NCBI GenBank assembly: GCA_031271345.1
Contig: JAISVX010000005.1
Span: 21,450 to 85,449 of the forward strand
Source of the DNA: Lactobacillaceae bacterium
GTDB taxonomy: Bacteria; Pseudomonadota; Alphaproteobacteria; RF32; CAG-239
Reading direction: 5' to 3'
DNA: 64,000 nucleotides
Part shown: positions 53,946 through 63,858 of the stretch, piece after piece
How positions within the stretch are numbered: the first letter of the stretch is position 1
How the letters are laid out: every line of letters begins with the position of its first letter
Program-made: the position numbers and the translations under genes
The notes under the pieces: generated by a model
What the model saw: the letters and a program-made list of their open reading frames with translations, nothing else
Database searches by the model: none
Told to the model about the DNA's origin: nothing

Positions 53946-55811
53946 TTATAATTCTGGAACCGATGATTTAGTTCTTTTTTCTTCGCTTACTGGAGCTTCG
54001 TCAGACTTATCTATTTTCTTTCCAGCAATCACGTCCTTGATTTCGTCCCCCGTTAATATCTCATACTCAATCAAAGCGCTTGCCAAAAGCTCAAATTCCT
54101 TATCATTTTCCTTAAGAATTTTTGTCGCTTTATCATACGCGTTCATAACAAGCTTTTTAACCTCAGAGTCCACAACTTTCGCAGTTTCTTCGCTCATATT
54201 TTGGTTTTGGGTAAATGTCTTGCCTAAAAACACCTCGCCGCTGTTTTCCGCATAGCGGACCGGACCAAGGACATCGCTCATTCCCCATTCCGTTACCATC
54301 GCTTTCGCAAGGTTAGTCGCCGCATTAATATCCGAAGAAGCGCCGCTTGTAACTTTGTCATAGCCAAACTTAAGCTCTTCAGCCACACGCCCCCCCATCA
54401 TAATTGTCAGGCGCGACAGCATTTTTTGTCTTGAATAAGAATACTGATCTTTTTCTGGAAGCTGCTGAACCATGCCCAAAGCTCTGCCGCGAGGGATAAT
54501 TGTCGCTTTATGTATCGGATCTGTCTCTTCAACATGCAGCGAGCAGACGGCATGACCGGCTTCATGATAAGCCGTAAGCTTTTTCTCGTTTTCATCCATT
54601 GCCATCGAACGTTTTTCCGCACCCATAAGAACCTTGTCTTTGGCATCGTCAAAATCTTTTGACGTCACTTTATTCTTGTTTTTGCGAGCGGCAAGAAGCG
54701 CCGCCTCGTTTACAAGGTTTGCTAAATCTGCGCCTGAGAAACCTGGCGTGCCGCGCGCGACTATCGACAGCTTTACGTCTTTAGCCAGCGGAACATTGCG
54801 CGTATGCACTTTTAATATTTCTTCCCTGCCCTTAACATCGGGATTTGAAACCACAACCTGCCTGTCAAAACGTCCTGGACGAAGCAGCGCAGGGTCTAGA
54901 ATGTCAGGTCTGTTCGTTGCCGCGATGATAATAACGCTTTCATTTGCGTCAAAGCCGTCCATTTCAACCAACAATTGGTTTAAGGTCTGTTCGCGTTCGT
55001 CATTACCGCCGCCAAGACCAGCTCCGCGATGACGCCCCACGGCATCAATTTCATCAATAAACAATAAGCAGGGAGCATGCTGTTTTGCCTCATTAAACAT
55101 ATCGCGGACACGAGAAGCGCCAACGCCGACAAACATTTCGACAAAATCCGAACCAGATATTGAGAAAAACGGAACGTCAGCCTCGCCGGCAACAGCTCTT
55201 GCCAGCAATGTTTTACCTGTTCCCGGAGGACCTACTAACAAAACTCCGCGGGGAATTTTGCCGCCCAAACGTTGAAACTTGCTTGGGTCTTTAAGAAAAT
55301 CAATAATCTCTTCCAAATCTCTCTTTTCTTCTTCAACGCCAGCGACATCTTTAAATGTAACTTTCTTTTTATTTTCAACCAATTTTGCGCGGGAACGACC
55401 GAATCCCATGGCTTTATTGTTGCTTGAGTTCGCCTGGTTCATAAAATAGAACCACGCGCCGATAAGCAAAATTGCCGGCAGCAGAGAAATAAAAATGCCA
55501 AGCAGCGTTCCTGCCTTGTCTTCCAACGGCTTTGCCTCAATTTTTACATCTGCTTCCCTAAGTTTTTTTATGAGATCAGGGTCATCTGTGGCATAAGTAT
55601 AAAACTCTTTTCCGTCTTTTAGCTGACCCGTTATGTTCGACCCCTCAATAACTACGCTGACGACATTTTTATTTTCAACATAGTCGAGAAATTCCGAGAA
55701 CATCATTCCTTTTTGGTTTAAAGTTTTTTGACCTGTTTGATACGCATTAGCTATAACAGAAAGCGCAATAATCAATATTGCCCAAATGATTAAATTTTTA
55801 CCTTGTCTCAT
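53946..55811 (-). CDS. ftsH: ATP-dependent zinc metalloprotease FtsH
   Basis: A 621-residue inner-membrane protease. Two membrane helices (about 7-24 and 105-125), Walker [13 protein letters not shown], Walker B DEIDAVG, the second region of homology [17 protein letters not shown] and zinc site [10 protein letters not shown] are all present. Degrades membrane and regulatory proteins such as LpxC, which is also in this window. Confidence 0.96.
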   Translation of the reverse strand: MRQGKNLIIWAILIIALSVIANAYQTGQKTLNQKGMMFSEFLDYVENKNVVSVVIEGSNITGQLKDGKEFYTYATDDPDLIKKLREADVKIEAKPLEDKAGTLLGIFISLLPAILLIGAWFYFMNQANSSNNKAMGFGRSRAKLVENKKKVTFKDVAGVEEEKRDLEEIIDFLKDPSKFQRLGGKIPRGVLLVGPPGTGKTLLARAVAGEADVPFFSISGSDFVEMFVGVGASRVRDMFNEAKQHAPCLLFIDEIDAVGRHRGAGLGGGNDEREQTLNQLLVEMDGFDANESVIIIAATNRPDILDPALLRPGRFDRQVVVSNPDVKGREEILKVHTRNVPLAKDVKLSIVARGTPGFSGADLANLVNEAALLAARKNKNKVTSKDFDDAKDKVLMGAEKRSMAMDENEKKLTAYHEAGHAVCSLHVEETDPIHKATIIPRGRALGMVQQLPEKDQYSYSRQKMLSRLTIMMGGRVAEELKFGYDKVTSGASSDINAATNLAKAMVTEWGMSDVLGPVRYAENSGEVFLGKTFTQNQNMSEETAKVVDSEVKKLVMNAYDKATKILKENDKEFELLASALIEYEILTGDEIKDVIAGKKIDKSDEAPVSEEKRTKSSVPEL

Positions 55812-55858
55812 TTTTTTTCCTTTTTTGTAACCTTTAATAATATATAGGTCTGCTTGAC

Positions 55859-56968
55859 TTAAAACTCAATGGTTTTTAAAAATTTTCTAACCTTATAGGG
55901 GATTTTATTTTTTTTATACTCGGGATTTCTTTCAACAAAAGCGTCCCAGTCTTTTTTTAGTAAAACTTTGCCGTCTTTAATCTCGGGAATTATCCACAAA
56001 CTTTCGTCCGAGTTGATTATCTCGCACCCGCCTAAAGTCCTGCTTTTAAAGGCTTTGCCGTCAGCCGTTACAGCGGCGACAACCCGCTCAACATCGGAGG
56101 CTCTCGGAATATATGTTCTATCCGCAATGTCTTTTATCAGCTGACAAAGTATCCTAAAGACCATTTCTTCATGCTGCTTTTGGATTAATGATAAAGAAAT
56201 TTTCGCCGCTTTTTTACCGCCAAAAAACTTAACATTATTATTAATAAAGCTCTTTACCTGCTTTTCCAAATAGTCTTTTGTCCGCGCAATAACTTTTGAG
56301 GTCGCGGCAATTCTATCGACGCCGAGTCCGATTTTTTCATCGAGATACGGAATTAAATTTCGAATCCTAACCCGCAGAAAATCTTCGTCATAATTTGACC
56401 CGTCAACCATCCAGCTAATGTTTTTTTCTTTAAGATAGCGTTTTAACTCTTCTGGCTCAAAATCTAAAAGCGGGCGGATAACTTCCAAATTTCCAATGCG
56501 GGAAACTTCCGACATCGCGCTTAAACCATCAACCCCAGAACCTCTCTGCAAACGCATAATAAACGTTTCCGCCTGATCAAACTTATGGTGCGCAATCATC
56601 AAATATTTTATACCGTTATCCATGCAGTATTTTTCAATCAACCCATAGCGCGCCAGCCTTGCAGCCTCTTCAATTCCTGTTTTCGGCTTGCTGCCTTTCC
56701 ATGTCAGGATATGATGTTCGACGTCTGATTTCTTCATCAGCTCGCCAACATACAAAGCCTCGTCCAAAGACTCTTTGCGAAGTCCATGCTCGACCGTCAG
56801 AACAACTAATTTTTTCTTATTTTTTTTTGCCCACGGAATTAAAAGATAAACTAACGCCAAAGAATCTGCGCCGCCAGAAACGCCCACAGCAAAAACTTCT
56901 GTTTTTATACTTTTCTGTTCCAATAGTTTTGTAAGATTTTTTTGAAATTTAGTTTCTAAGTTTTCCAT
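55859..56968 (-). CDS. tilS: tRNA(Ile)-lysidine synthase
   Basis: A 369-residue enzyme that makes lysidine at position 34 of tRNA-Ile(CAU). PP-loop ATPase motif [15 protein letters not shown] (about residue 33) and the later [30 protein letters not shown] are typical. I place the start at the ATG at 56968 (MENLETKF), after the cpoB stop. The track start at 56983 would overlap cpoB. Confidence 0.94.
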   Translation of the reverse strand: MENLETKFQKNLTKLLEQKSIKTEVFAVGVSGGADSLALVYLLIPWAKKNKKKLVVLTVEHGLRKESLDEALYVGELMKKSDVEHHILTWKGSKPKTGIEEAARLARYGLIEKYCMDNGIKYLMIAHHKFDQAETFIMRLQRGSGVDGLSAMSEVSRIGNLEVIRPLLDFEPEELKRYLKEKNISWMVDGSNYDEDFLRVRIRNLIPYLDEKIGLGVDRIAATSKVIARTKDYLEKQVKSFINNNVKFFGGKKAAKISLSLIQKQHEEMVFRILCQLIKDIADRTYIPRASDVERVVAAVTADGKAFKSRTLGGCEIINSDESLWIIPEIKDGKVLLKKDWDAFVERNPEYKKNKIPYKVRKFLKTIEF

Positions 56969-56973
56969 TGTTC

Positions 56974-57738
56974 TTACTTGCAAGAATTTTTCTTTGCCAG
57001 CTCCAAAGCTTTTGATTTTAGCGCTCCGTCAGCGTTAGGAAACTCTTTTGGCAGATTTACAAACGCGACGCACGCTTCGTCTTTTTTCTTTAACTCCACC
57101 ATGGACATACCCAGCTTAAGAAGGCTGTCGGCGCCCTTTGAACCGTTTTTATATTTTTCGTATCCCTTTGCAAAAGCGACCGCCGCTCTTTGAAAATCTT
57201 TTTGAACATAATATGTTTCGCCAAGCCAGTATTGCGCGTTTCCAGCCAGCTTATGCTCGGGATTGTCCGATAAAATTTTTGTAAAAACATTTATCGCGCT
57301 CTGATTATCTTTGGCTTTAATAGCGTCTAAGCCTTTTTGATACAGTTCGTCAATATTAGCGTCCGTTACTTTTGCCGGAGCTTGCACCGCAGGAGCTGGT
57401 TTTACCGAAGATTTTTCTTCCAGCATTTTAAAACGAACGTCAAAATCCTTATTTATCATCTCAATTTTATCTTCAAGAGATTTAATTTTATATTCTAATT
57501 CTTCAATTTTACCTGAGGTATTGCGAAAAATCTCATCCATCTGCCCTATTTTCAACTGCACATCCGACGCTTCATTTATTGAAGAATCACTGCTCCTGTA
57601 CGCGGACCTCTGCAGCGCTTCAACTTCTTCCTTAACGGCGTCAAGCTGCGTTTGCAGCGACCTGATTGTCTGCGCGTAAACCGGAGACACTGTAAATACA
57701 AATAAAAAAGTAAAAATTGATAATTTTCCAAGTTTCAT
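56974..57738 (-). CDS. cpoB: Cell division coordinator CpoB
   Basis: A 254-residue periplasmic protein with signal peptide, a coiled-coil N-part (SLQTQLDAVKEEVEALQRSAYRSSD) and C-terminal TPRs (AINVFTKILSDNPEHKLAGNAQYWLGETYYVQKDFQRAAVAFAKGYEKYKNG). It matches YbgF/CpoB, which links the Tol-Pal system and PBP1B. It is normally right after pal, but here purC lies between. Confidence 0.93.
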   Translation of the reverse strand: MKLGKLSIFTFLFVFTVSPVYAQTIRSLQTQLDAVKEEVEALQRSAYRSSDSSINEASDVQLKIGQMDEIFRNTSGKIEELEYKIKSLEDKIEMINKDFDVRFKMLEEKSSVKPAPAVQAPAKVTDANIDELYQKGLDAIKAKDNQSAINVFTKILSDNPEHKLAGNAQYWLGETYYVQKDFQRAAVAFAKGYEKYKNGSKGADSLLKLGMSMVELKKKDEACVAFVNLPKEFPNADGALKSKALELAKKNSCK

Positions 57739-57823
57739 AACAACCTCTTAAGTGTGAATTCTAGCTTATATTTAGATATATAATAAAATGTTTTCAATCA
57801 CAACAAAAATAAAAATTTTTCAT

Positions 57824-57851
57824 TTGACACAAATAATTAGTTTCATATAAT
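57824..57851 (+). promoter_or_regulatory. Consensus promoter of purC
   Basis: A perfect TTGACA, a 16-base spacer and a perfect TATAAT lie about 80 bases before the purC ATG, with no Shine-Dalgarno sequence in between. It reads against the surrounding pal-cpoB genes. Confidence 0.85.
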
Positions 57852-57928
57852 CATGGCACAAATTCATTATTATAACCACTTGAAAACTTTACGTTTTTTT
57901 TAATATAAACTTTTAAAATTTCATTATT

Positions 57929-58885
57929 ATGACAAGTGCAATCACTAAAACAGATTTTTGCTTTAACGAGCAAACAGGTATCTACAACGGCAAGGTTCGC
58001 GATGTATACAACATCGATAACCGTCTTCTCGTAATGATAGCGACAGACCGAATTTCGGCGTTTGATGTCGTTCTGCCCAAGGGAATCCCTTACAAAGGGC
58101 AGGTACTCAATCAAATCGCCGCAAAGTTTCTGCACGCTACAAGAGACATCGTCCCCAACTGGATGTTATCAACCCCCGACCCGATGGTAACCGTCGGACA
58201 CAGGTGCGAGCCATTTCCTGTTGAGATGATAGTACGCGGATACCTCACAGGAAGCTCGTGGCGTGACTACAAAGAAGGAAAAAGAGAAATATGCGGCATC
58301 CTCCTTCCCGATGGAATGAGAGAACACCAAAAGTTTCCTTCGCCGATACTCACCCCGACGACAAAAGCAGAACTCGGAAAGCACGATGAGAACATCTCCC
58401 GGGAAGAAATCATCGCGCAGGGTCTAGTCTCCGAGGAAGACTACGAACAGCTCGAGAACTATTCTTTGGATCTGTTTCAAAGAGGCTCGGAAATTGCGGC
58501 GGAACGCGGTCTGATACTCGTAGACACAAAATACGAGTTCGGGAAAATGGACGGCGCCATCTACCTAATCGATGAGGTGCATACTCCCGACAGCAGCCGT
58601 TACTTCTATGCCGAAGGCTATCAGGAACGTTTCGACAACGGCGAGCAGCAGAAGCAGTTGTCAAAAGAGTTCGTCAGAGAGTGGCTCATGGAAAACGGTT
58701 TCATGGGCAAAGAAGGACAGCAGGTTCCCGAAATGACCGAAGAAATCGTAACGGACATCAGCGAAAGGTACATCGAGCTGTATGAAACCATCACCGGCGA
58801 GCCGTTCACGCGGGAAAGTTCCGAAAACGTGCTGGAACGGGTGAAAAACAACGTCGAAGAAGAACTTCTGCACATTTTCCAATAA
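57929..58885 (+). CDS. purC: SAICAR synthetase
   Basis: A 318-residue enzyme joining aspartate to CAIR in purine synthesis. It shows [51 protein letters not shown] and [13 protein letters not shown]. The long form and C-terminal [17 protein letters not shown] match Bacteroidetes PurC as I remember it, rather than the short alphaproteobacterial form of about 250 residues. Higher G+C, no ribosome site, own promoter and terminator, opposite strand to its neighbours. It splits pal from cpoB, so lateral gain is likely. Confidence 0.93.
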   Translation: MTSAITKTDFCFNEQTGIYNGKVRDVYNIDNRLLVMIATDRISAFDVVLPKGIPYKGQVLNQIAAKFLHATRDIVPNWMLSTPDPMVTVGHRCEPFPVEMIVRGYLTGSSWRDYKEGKREICGILLPDGMREHQKFPSPILTPTTKAELGKHDENISREEIIAQGLVSEEDYEQLENYSLDLFQRGSEIAAERGLILVDTKYEFGKMDGAIYLIDEVHTPDSSRYFYAEGYQERFDNGEQQKQLSKEFVREWLMENGFMGKEGQQVPEMTEEIVTDISERYIELYETITGEPFTRESSENVLERVKNNVEEELLHIFQ

Positions 58886-58902
58886 AAATGTGCAGTCCTC
58901 AC

Positions 58903-58936
58903 AAGACTTTCCTAGAAATAGGAAAGTCTTTTTTTA
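58903..58936 (+). terminator. Terminator of purC
   Basis: The stem AAGACTTTCCTA/TAGGAAAGTCTT with a GAAA loop and T run. Confidence 0.9.
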
Positions 58937-58950
58937 ATCATAAATAAAAA

Positions 58951-58982
58951 AACGCGCCTCATAATTAAGGCGCGTTTTTTAT
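58951..58982 (-). terminator. Terminator of pal
   Basis: The stem AACGCGCCT/AGGCGCGTT, with the A run on the plus strand giving a T run after it on the minus strand, directly downstream of pal. Confidence 0.85.
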
Positions 58983-58997
58983 ACTTTTACCGTAAGA

Positions 58998-59459
58998 TTA
59001 GTTAACTTTAATTACAGTAACTGCACGACGGTTTTGAGCCCAAGCTGCTTCATTTGAACCAAGAACTTCTGGTTTTTCTTTACCATAAGAAATTGTAGAA
59101 ATTCTGTCAGCTGCAACACCGCGAGAAATCAGGTATTGTTTAGCAGCGTTTGCACGACGCTCGCCAAGAGCCAAGTTGTACTCGCGAGTACCTCTTTCGT
59201 CGGCATGACCTTGAACAACGATAGAAACGTTTTTGTTATTGTTTAACCATTTTGCTTGTGCTTTTAAGCTGTCAGCAGCATCAGAAGAAATAGCTGAGCT
59301 GTCATAAGCGAAGAATACTCTGTCTCCAGCATTCGCAATGAAATCGCGAGCTTCAGCTGAATCGCATTCAGAACCGCCGAAAAGACCGCCGTTAGAATCT
59401 GAACTAGAACATCCTGCCAGCAATGCTATCGCACAAAACAAACCTAAAATTTTTTTCAT
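58998..59459 (-). CDS. pal: Peptidoglycan-associated lipoprotein Pal
   Basis: A 153-residue outer membrane lipoprotein: signal and lipobox LLAGCSSS, then an OmpA-like domain (VFFAYDSSAISSDAADSLKAQAKWL, VVQGHADERGTREYNLALGERRANAAKQYL) that binds peptidoglycan. I place the start at 59459, which has GGAG nine bases upstream. The track start is 31 codons earlier. tolB, normally upstream, is absent; the unknown cassette at 59661 lies there. Confidence 0.95.
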   Translation of the reverse strand: MKKILGLFCAIALLAGCSSSDSNGGLFGGSECDSAEARDFIANAGDRVFFAYDSSAISSDAADSLKAQAKWLNNNKNVSIVVQGHADERGTREYNLALGERRANAAKQYLISRGVAADRISTISYGKEKPEVLGSNEAAWAQNRRAVTVIKVN

Positions 59460-59610
59460 CTTATTTATCTCCATGGGGTTTAATTTGTTTACAAATTTGT
59501 TTACAACCTCTAACTTACGCAATAAAAGTAAATATTTCAATAAGAAAAACATGAAATCAAGAATATTTTTATAAAATATATAAAAACCTGCTGAATTAAA
59601 AAACCAAAAT

Positions 59611-59641
59611 AAAAAAAGGTGTATTTCTACACCTTTTTTTA
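59611..59641 (-). terminator. Terminator of the 59661 unknown gene
   Basis: AAAAAGGTGTA/TACACCTTTTT with a TTTC loop, between the unknown gene and pal. Confidence 0.8.
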
Positions 59642-59660
59642 CTCATTTTGTGAAAACGCT

Positions 59661-60428
59661 CTAGATAATTTCTATTATCAACGCGCCGGAATATTTTACC
59701 ACCTGAAAAATTCCGCTGTGGATGTCGACGCAAAGAAGCCTTTGCGAATATCCACCGGTGTCTTCCGCGGGTTTTCTCACCCTGATGGCGCAAACGAGGT
59801 AGTCCTTGCCCTTGATGAAATGCCCATAGCTTTCATCCAGACACAAAGAACAAACCTTGATACCCATCTCGCCTGCCGAAACTCCTTCCAGAGGCACCAG
59901 CTCAAGGCTGTATTCCTTGATGTAGTCGGCAAAAACCTTGCGGATTTTTTCCCTTTTGAGCCACTCGAAGTTTTTGAACTCGAGCGTCACGCTCTGACCA
60001 TCCCTGCTCAGGCGGTACACTTGTACGCGGCTGAAATGATAGGGCTGCTTTGTTTTCGACCGCGGCGTAATCTCATAATCGCTCGCGCTTTTGATGAGCT
60101 TGTCCCGCTTCTCTTTTATCAGCGCGCTCTGCGATGATGTGAAGTTTGCATCGATAGACCTGTTAGGTATATCCGCCACCAGACAGCTATAGCCGCGTAC
60201 CTGCGCGTTAAAGACCTCGTCGGGCGTAAACTGGCGATAGTCGGCAACGAAAAGATTTGTCATCGGAACATTCGGCGGCTGTCTGCTCGGATCAGCGCAT
60301 AAACCGACGCAAAAATATGCGCCCGGGTTAATGTCTGACAACAGCAGTTCCAAGTTTGAAAAGTTTTCAAACTCGATAAAAGGAGAGTCTTTTCTTGACC
60401 CTTCTCCTACAAATTTAACATTTTTCAT
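59661..60428 (-). CDS. Unknown 255-aa protein, probable inserted cassette
   Basis: No family recognised. The protein has FVGEGSRKDSPFIEFENFS at the start and two cysteine-bearing stretches (YFCVGLCADPSRQ, KVCSLCLDESYG). It is basic and soluble. G+C is visibly higher than in pal and in the flanking AT-rich spacer. Own promoter at 60566-60594 and own terminator. No clear Shine-Dalgarno sequence. It lies upstream of pal where tolB is expected. Confidence 0.55.
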   Translation of the reverse strand: MKNVKFVGEGSRKDSPFIEFENFSNLELLLSDINPGAYFCVGLCADPSRQPPNVPMTNLFVADYRQFTPDEVFNAQVRGYSCLVADIPNRSIDANFTSSQSALIKEKRDKLIKSASDYEITPRSKTKQPYHFSRVQVYRLSRDGQSVTLEFKNFEWLKREKIRKVFADYIKEYSLELVPLEGVSAGEMGIKVCSLCLDESYGHFIKGKDYLVCAIRVRKPAEDTGGYSQRLLCVDIHSGIFQVVKYSGALIIEII

Positions 60429-60565
60429 AGTTTTTGTTAGCTTAGGTGTTTTAAAAAAATTATGATTTTAAGTTTAATAAAAGACAAAGTTAATCACTAA
60501 AAACCAGAATCCAAATATTGCGGAGTAAGCTTAATAATGATTAATATAATTGATTTGATGGATTG

Positions 60566-60594
60566 AATATAAGATAATAACAAATTAAAGTCAA
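60566..60594 (-). promoter_or_regulatory. Promoter of the 59661 unknown gene
   Basis: On the minus strand TTGACT, a 17-base spacer and TATATT, about 140 bases before the ATG. The remaining spacer to ppdK is AT-rich. Confidence 0.6.
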
Positions 60595-60610
60595 TTGTCT
60601 TAAAAATAAA

Positions 60611-60636
60611 AAAGGGAGTGAAAACACTCCCTTTAA
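60611..60636 (-). terminator. Terminator of ppdK
   Basis: The stem AAAGGGAGTG/CACTCCCTTT with an AAAA loop, followed on the minus strand by a T-rich tract. Confidence 0.85.
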
Positions 60637-60655
60637 TCTTTGCCTAATATATAAA

Positions 60656-63301
60656 TTAAGCCGCTTTCTTCTCGCCTTTTTTTGCCTTAATCGCAGCTTG
60701 AGCAGCGGCAAGTCTGGCTATAGGTACGCGGAACGGAGAGCATGAAACATAGCCCATACCGCAAGATTGGAAGAAGTTGATTGATTCCGGGTCGCCGCCG
60801 TGTTCGCCGCAAACGCCTAATTTGATGTTTGGACGAGTAGCGCGGCCTTTCTCACAGCCTGTTCTTACCAGCTGACCAACGCCTTCTTGGTCTAAGGTTG
60901 CGAACGGATCGCCGACATAAACGCCTTTAGCGCGGTATTCTTCTAAAATTGCGCCGGTATCGTCACGGCTCATACCCAAAGTTGTCTGAGTCAAGTCGTT
61001 GGTACCAAAGCCAAAGAATTCAGCTGTTTCAGCAATTTCGTCAGCCAATAGGCAGGCTCTTGGAAGCTCAATCATTGTGCCGACCAAATATTTAAGAGTT
61101 TTGTTTTTCTCGCCAAACACAGTTTGCGCTGTTCCATCAATGATGGTTTTGCAAATATCAAACTCTTTCTTTGAGCCTACCAAAGGAACTTCAATTTCAG
61201 GAACAACTGAAATACCTTCTTCGCCAACTTCAATTGCAGCTTCAATAATAGCTCTAGTCTGCATTTCGGCAATTTCAGGATAAGTAATTGCAAGACGACA
61301 GCCGCGGTGACCTAACATCGGGTTGAACTCATGCAGCTTTTCAGCTCTTTCCTTAATTTTTTCAACAGTCACGCCCATTTTATGCGCAAGTTCCTGCATT
61401 TCAGCCTCAGTATGAGGAAGGAACTCGTGCAATGGCGGGTCTAACAGACGTACTGTAACAGGCAGACCATCCATAACTCTGTAAAGTTCCTTAAAGTCTT
61501 TCTTCTGATGTGGAAGAAGTTTAGCTAAAGCGCGTCTGCGGCCTTCTAATGTGTCAGCCAAAATCATTTCGCGCATGTCCTGAATACGGCTGGCATCAAA
61601 GAACATGTGTTCTGTACGAGCCAAGCCAATGCCTTCTGCACCGAAGTCGCGAGCCTGTTTGGCATCGCGAGGAGTTTCAGCGTTTGCGCGGATAGTCATT
61701 GTGCGTGCTTTGTCAACCCAAGACATGAATGTGCCGAAATCGCCGGTCATTTCAACTTGAACAGTCGGAACATTGCCTTCAATGATCTGACCCTTAGCGC
61801 CGTCAATAGATACCCACTCGCCTTCTCTGACAATTGCGCCGGAAGTAGTTGTAAATTGCTTTTTAGCATAGTCGATTTTAATATCGTTTGAGCCGGAAAC
61901 GCAAGGACGACCCATACCGCGGGCAACCACTGCCGCGTGAGAAGTCATGCCGCCGCGGGCTGTAATAATACCCTGCGCAGCATCCATGCCGCCGATGTCT
62001 TCCGGAGAAGTTTCGATACGAACAAGCATAACTTTTTCGCCTTTTTTGTTCCATTCTTCAGCAACATCCGCAGAGAACACAGCCTTGCCGACAGCAGCTC
62101 CCGGAGATGCAGGAAGACCTGTGGCAATAACTTTTTTATTAGCTTTAGGATCTAACATTGGGTGCAGCAATTGGTCTAACTGCTCGGCGCCAACTCTCAT
62201 TACCGCTTCTTCTTCGGTCAAAAGCTTTTCCTTAACCATATCAACCGCGATTTTTACCGCTGCTGTCGCAGTTCTTTTACCATTACGGGTTTGAAGCATC
62301 CAAAGTTTGCTATGCTCAATGGTAAATTCCATATCCTGCATATCTTTATAATGGTTTTCTAAGGTTTCAACGACCTTGACAAATTGATTATAGACTTCAG
62401 GATTATCTTTTTGAAGATCACTAATCGGTTTTGGGGTACGAATTCCCGCAACAACGTCTTCACCTTGAGCGTTAAATAGGTATTCACCATATAGGCCTTT
62501 TTCGCCGGTAGCAGGATTTCTTGAGAATGCTACTCCAGTTCCTGAAGTATCACCTTTATTCCCAAAAACCATGCACTGGACGTTAACAGCAGTACCCCAT
62601 GAGTAAGGAATTCCTTCACGCATACGGTAGATATTGGCCCGTGGATTATCCCAGCTTCTAAAAACTGCTTTTACAGCTTCAATTAATTGGGTATGAGGGT
62701 CTTGAGGGAAAGCTTCATTTTTAAGTTTACGATATTCAGCCTTATATAGTGCGACGATTTCTTGTAAATCACTAGCGGTTAAATCCTTATCTAATTCAAC
62801 TCCTTTTTGAGCCTTAACTTCTTTAAGAATCTTTTCAAAATAACTCTTACCAAGGTCCATGACAACATCAGCAAACATTTGAATGAAACGGCGATAGCTA
62901 TCATAAGCAAAACGAGGATTGCCAGTTAATTTTGCTAAACCTTCCGCTACTTCATCATTCATTCCTAAATTGAGGATGGTATCCATCATTCCTGGCATAC
63001 TGGCTCTTGAACCAGAACGCACTGATACTAATAAAGGATTCTTAGGATCTCCGAATTTCTTACCAATAACTGTTTCGAGTTCTGGAATCGCCCGATCAAT
63101 CTCATCAATGATATCTTGACCAATTTTCTTGCCATCATCGTAATATCTGGTGCAGGCCTCAGTAGTAACCGTAAAAGCTGGAGGAACTGGCAAACCAATG
63201 TTAAACATTTCCGCTAAGTTCGCGCCTTTACCACCTAAGAGTTCACGCATTGAGGCATTAGCCTCATTTTTAAATAACAAGTACACATATTTTTTCGACA
63301 T
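60656..63301 (-). CDS. ppdK: Pyruvate, phosphate dikinase
   Basis: An 881-residue enzyme interconverting pyruvate and phosphoenolpyruvate with ATP and phosphate. It has an N-terminal ATP-grasp domain (LLGGKGANLAEM, ..RSGSRASMPGMMDTILNLG), the phosphohistidine domain GGMTSHAAVVARGMGRPCV (about residue 455), and a C-terminal barrel with GVCGEHGGD (catalytic Cys). The start has AAGGAGG directly upstream, unlike most genes in the window. Codon style changes near 62,200-62,300: before it (C-terminal side) glycine is mostly GGC, after it mostly GGT/GGA/GGG. The protein remains in frame. Confidence 0.93.
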   Translation of the reverse strand: MSKKYVYLLFKNEANASMRELLGGKGANLAEMFNIGLPVPPAFTVTTEACTRYYDDGKKIGQDIIDEIDRAIPELETVIGKKFGDPKNPLLVSVRSGSRASMPGMMDTILNLGMNDEVAEGLAKLTGNPRFAYDSYRRFIQMFADVVMDLGKSYFEKILKEVKAQKGVELDKDLTASDLQEIVALYKAEYRKLKNEAFPQDPHTQLIEAVKAVFRSWDNPRANIYRMREGIPYSWGTAVNVQCMVFGNKGDTSGTGVAFSRNPATGEKGLYGEYLFNAQGEDVVAGIRTPKPISDLQKDNPEVYNQFVKVVETLENHYKDMQDMEFTIEHSKLWMLQTRNGKRTATAAVKIAVDMVKEKLLTEEEAVMRVGAEQLDQLLHPMLDPKANKKVIATGLPASPGAAVGKAVFSADVAEEWNKKGEKVMLVRIETSPEDIGGMDAAQGIITARGGMTSHAAVVARGMGRPCVSGSNDIKIDYAKKQFTTTSGAIVREGEWVSIDGAKGQIIEGNVPTVQVEMTGDFGTFMSWVDKARTMTIRANAETPRDAKQARDFGAEGIGLARTEHMFFDASRIQDMREMILADTLEGRRRALAKLLPHQKKDFKELYRVMDGLPVTVRLLDPPLHEFLPHTEAEMQELAHKMGVTVEKIKERAEKLHEFNPMLGHRGCRLAITYPEIAEMQTRAIIEAAIEVGEEGISVVPEIEVPLVGSKKEFDICKTIIDGTAQTVFGEKNKTLKYLVGTMIELPRACLLADEIAETAEFFGFGTNDLTQTTLGMSRDDTGAILEEYRAKGVYVGDPFATLDQEGVGQLVRTGCEKGRATRPNIKLGVCGEHGGDPESINFFQSCGMGYVSCSPFRVPIARLAAAQAAIKAKKGEKKAA

Positions 63302-63517
63302 AAAAACCTCCTTAATGTCCTTTGATATTTTATCATATTTTAAAAAATCTTTATATTAATAATATAAAAAGCCCTTTTTCTTATTTGTTAGCTTGCAGAT
63401 GATGTGTCACTAGTTTGAGGGTCATGTGAATTAGACAAACTTCATCCTAAAATTGATTCAAAACGCCACAGATGTATCGGTCTGTGGTTTTTTAATTTAA
63501 AAGGAGGAAATGGCGAA
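63302..63517. other. Spacer between ppdK and the rightmost genes
   Basis: It holds the ppdK promoter region on the minus strand and, on the plus strand, a hairpin terminator at 63464-63496 without a plus-strand gene before it, then AAAGGAGG for the next gene. The hairpin could end a leader RNA. Confidence 0.4.
63464..63496 (+). terminator. Orphan plus-strand terminator or leader attenuator
   Basis: The stem CCACAGA/TCTGTGG with a TGTATCGG loop and TTTTTT tail. No plus-strand gene lies upstream, so it may attenuate a leader transcript of the next gene. Confidence 0.6.
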
Positions 63518-63838
63518 TTGTTACTCTTGAGGAAGGCATATCAGAAAGATGGCCAAACAAGGTTCATGCACTATGTCATGGTGAACTTTGATGGCGAATT
63601 TGTTGAGTGTGTTCTTCGACCAATCAACATGAATGACGGATATAAGCTTTTAAAATCCGGATTTCTGAATTCTGGAAAGTGTAGTGATAATAAGCCAGGA
63701 ACTCTTGATTTAGTCGTGAATAAGGCTAAGAGAAGCATCGAGGCTAAAGGATTTGATAGTAAAGGGAATCCTTTTTTGGTGCCTCTTGAAGCCTCGCGCG
63801 GCCAAGATCAAATTTATCTAAACCACGTGTTTAGTTAA
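63518..63838 (+). CDS. Unknown 106-aa protein
   Basis: A protein starting from TTG, ten bases after a perfect AAGGAGG; the ATG at 63510 in another frame ends after six codons. It is basic, without signal or membrane segment, and no family is recognised (FVECVLRPINMNDGYKLLKSG; GNPFLVPLEASRGQDQ). The ribosome site and codon style fit a Firmicutes/Mollicutes-like genome better than the rest of the window. Confidence 0.45.
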   Translation: MLLLRKAYQKDGQTRFMHYVMVNFDGEFVECVLRPINMNDGYKLLKSGFLNSGKCSDNKPGTLDLVVNKAKRSIEAKGFDSKGNPFLVPLEASRGQDQIYLNHVFS

Positions 63839-63858
63839 TGACAAAAGGAGGAAAAAAA

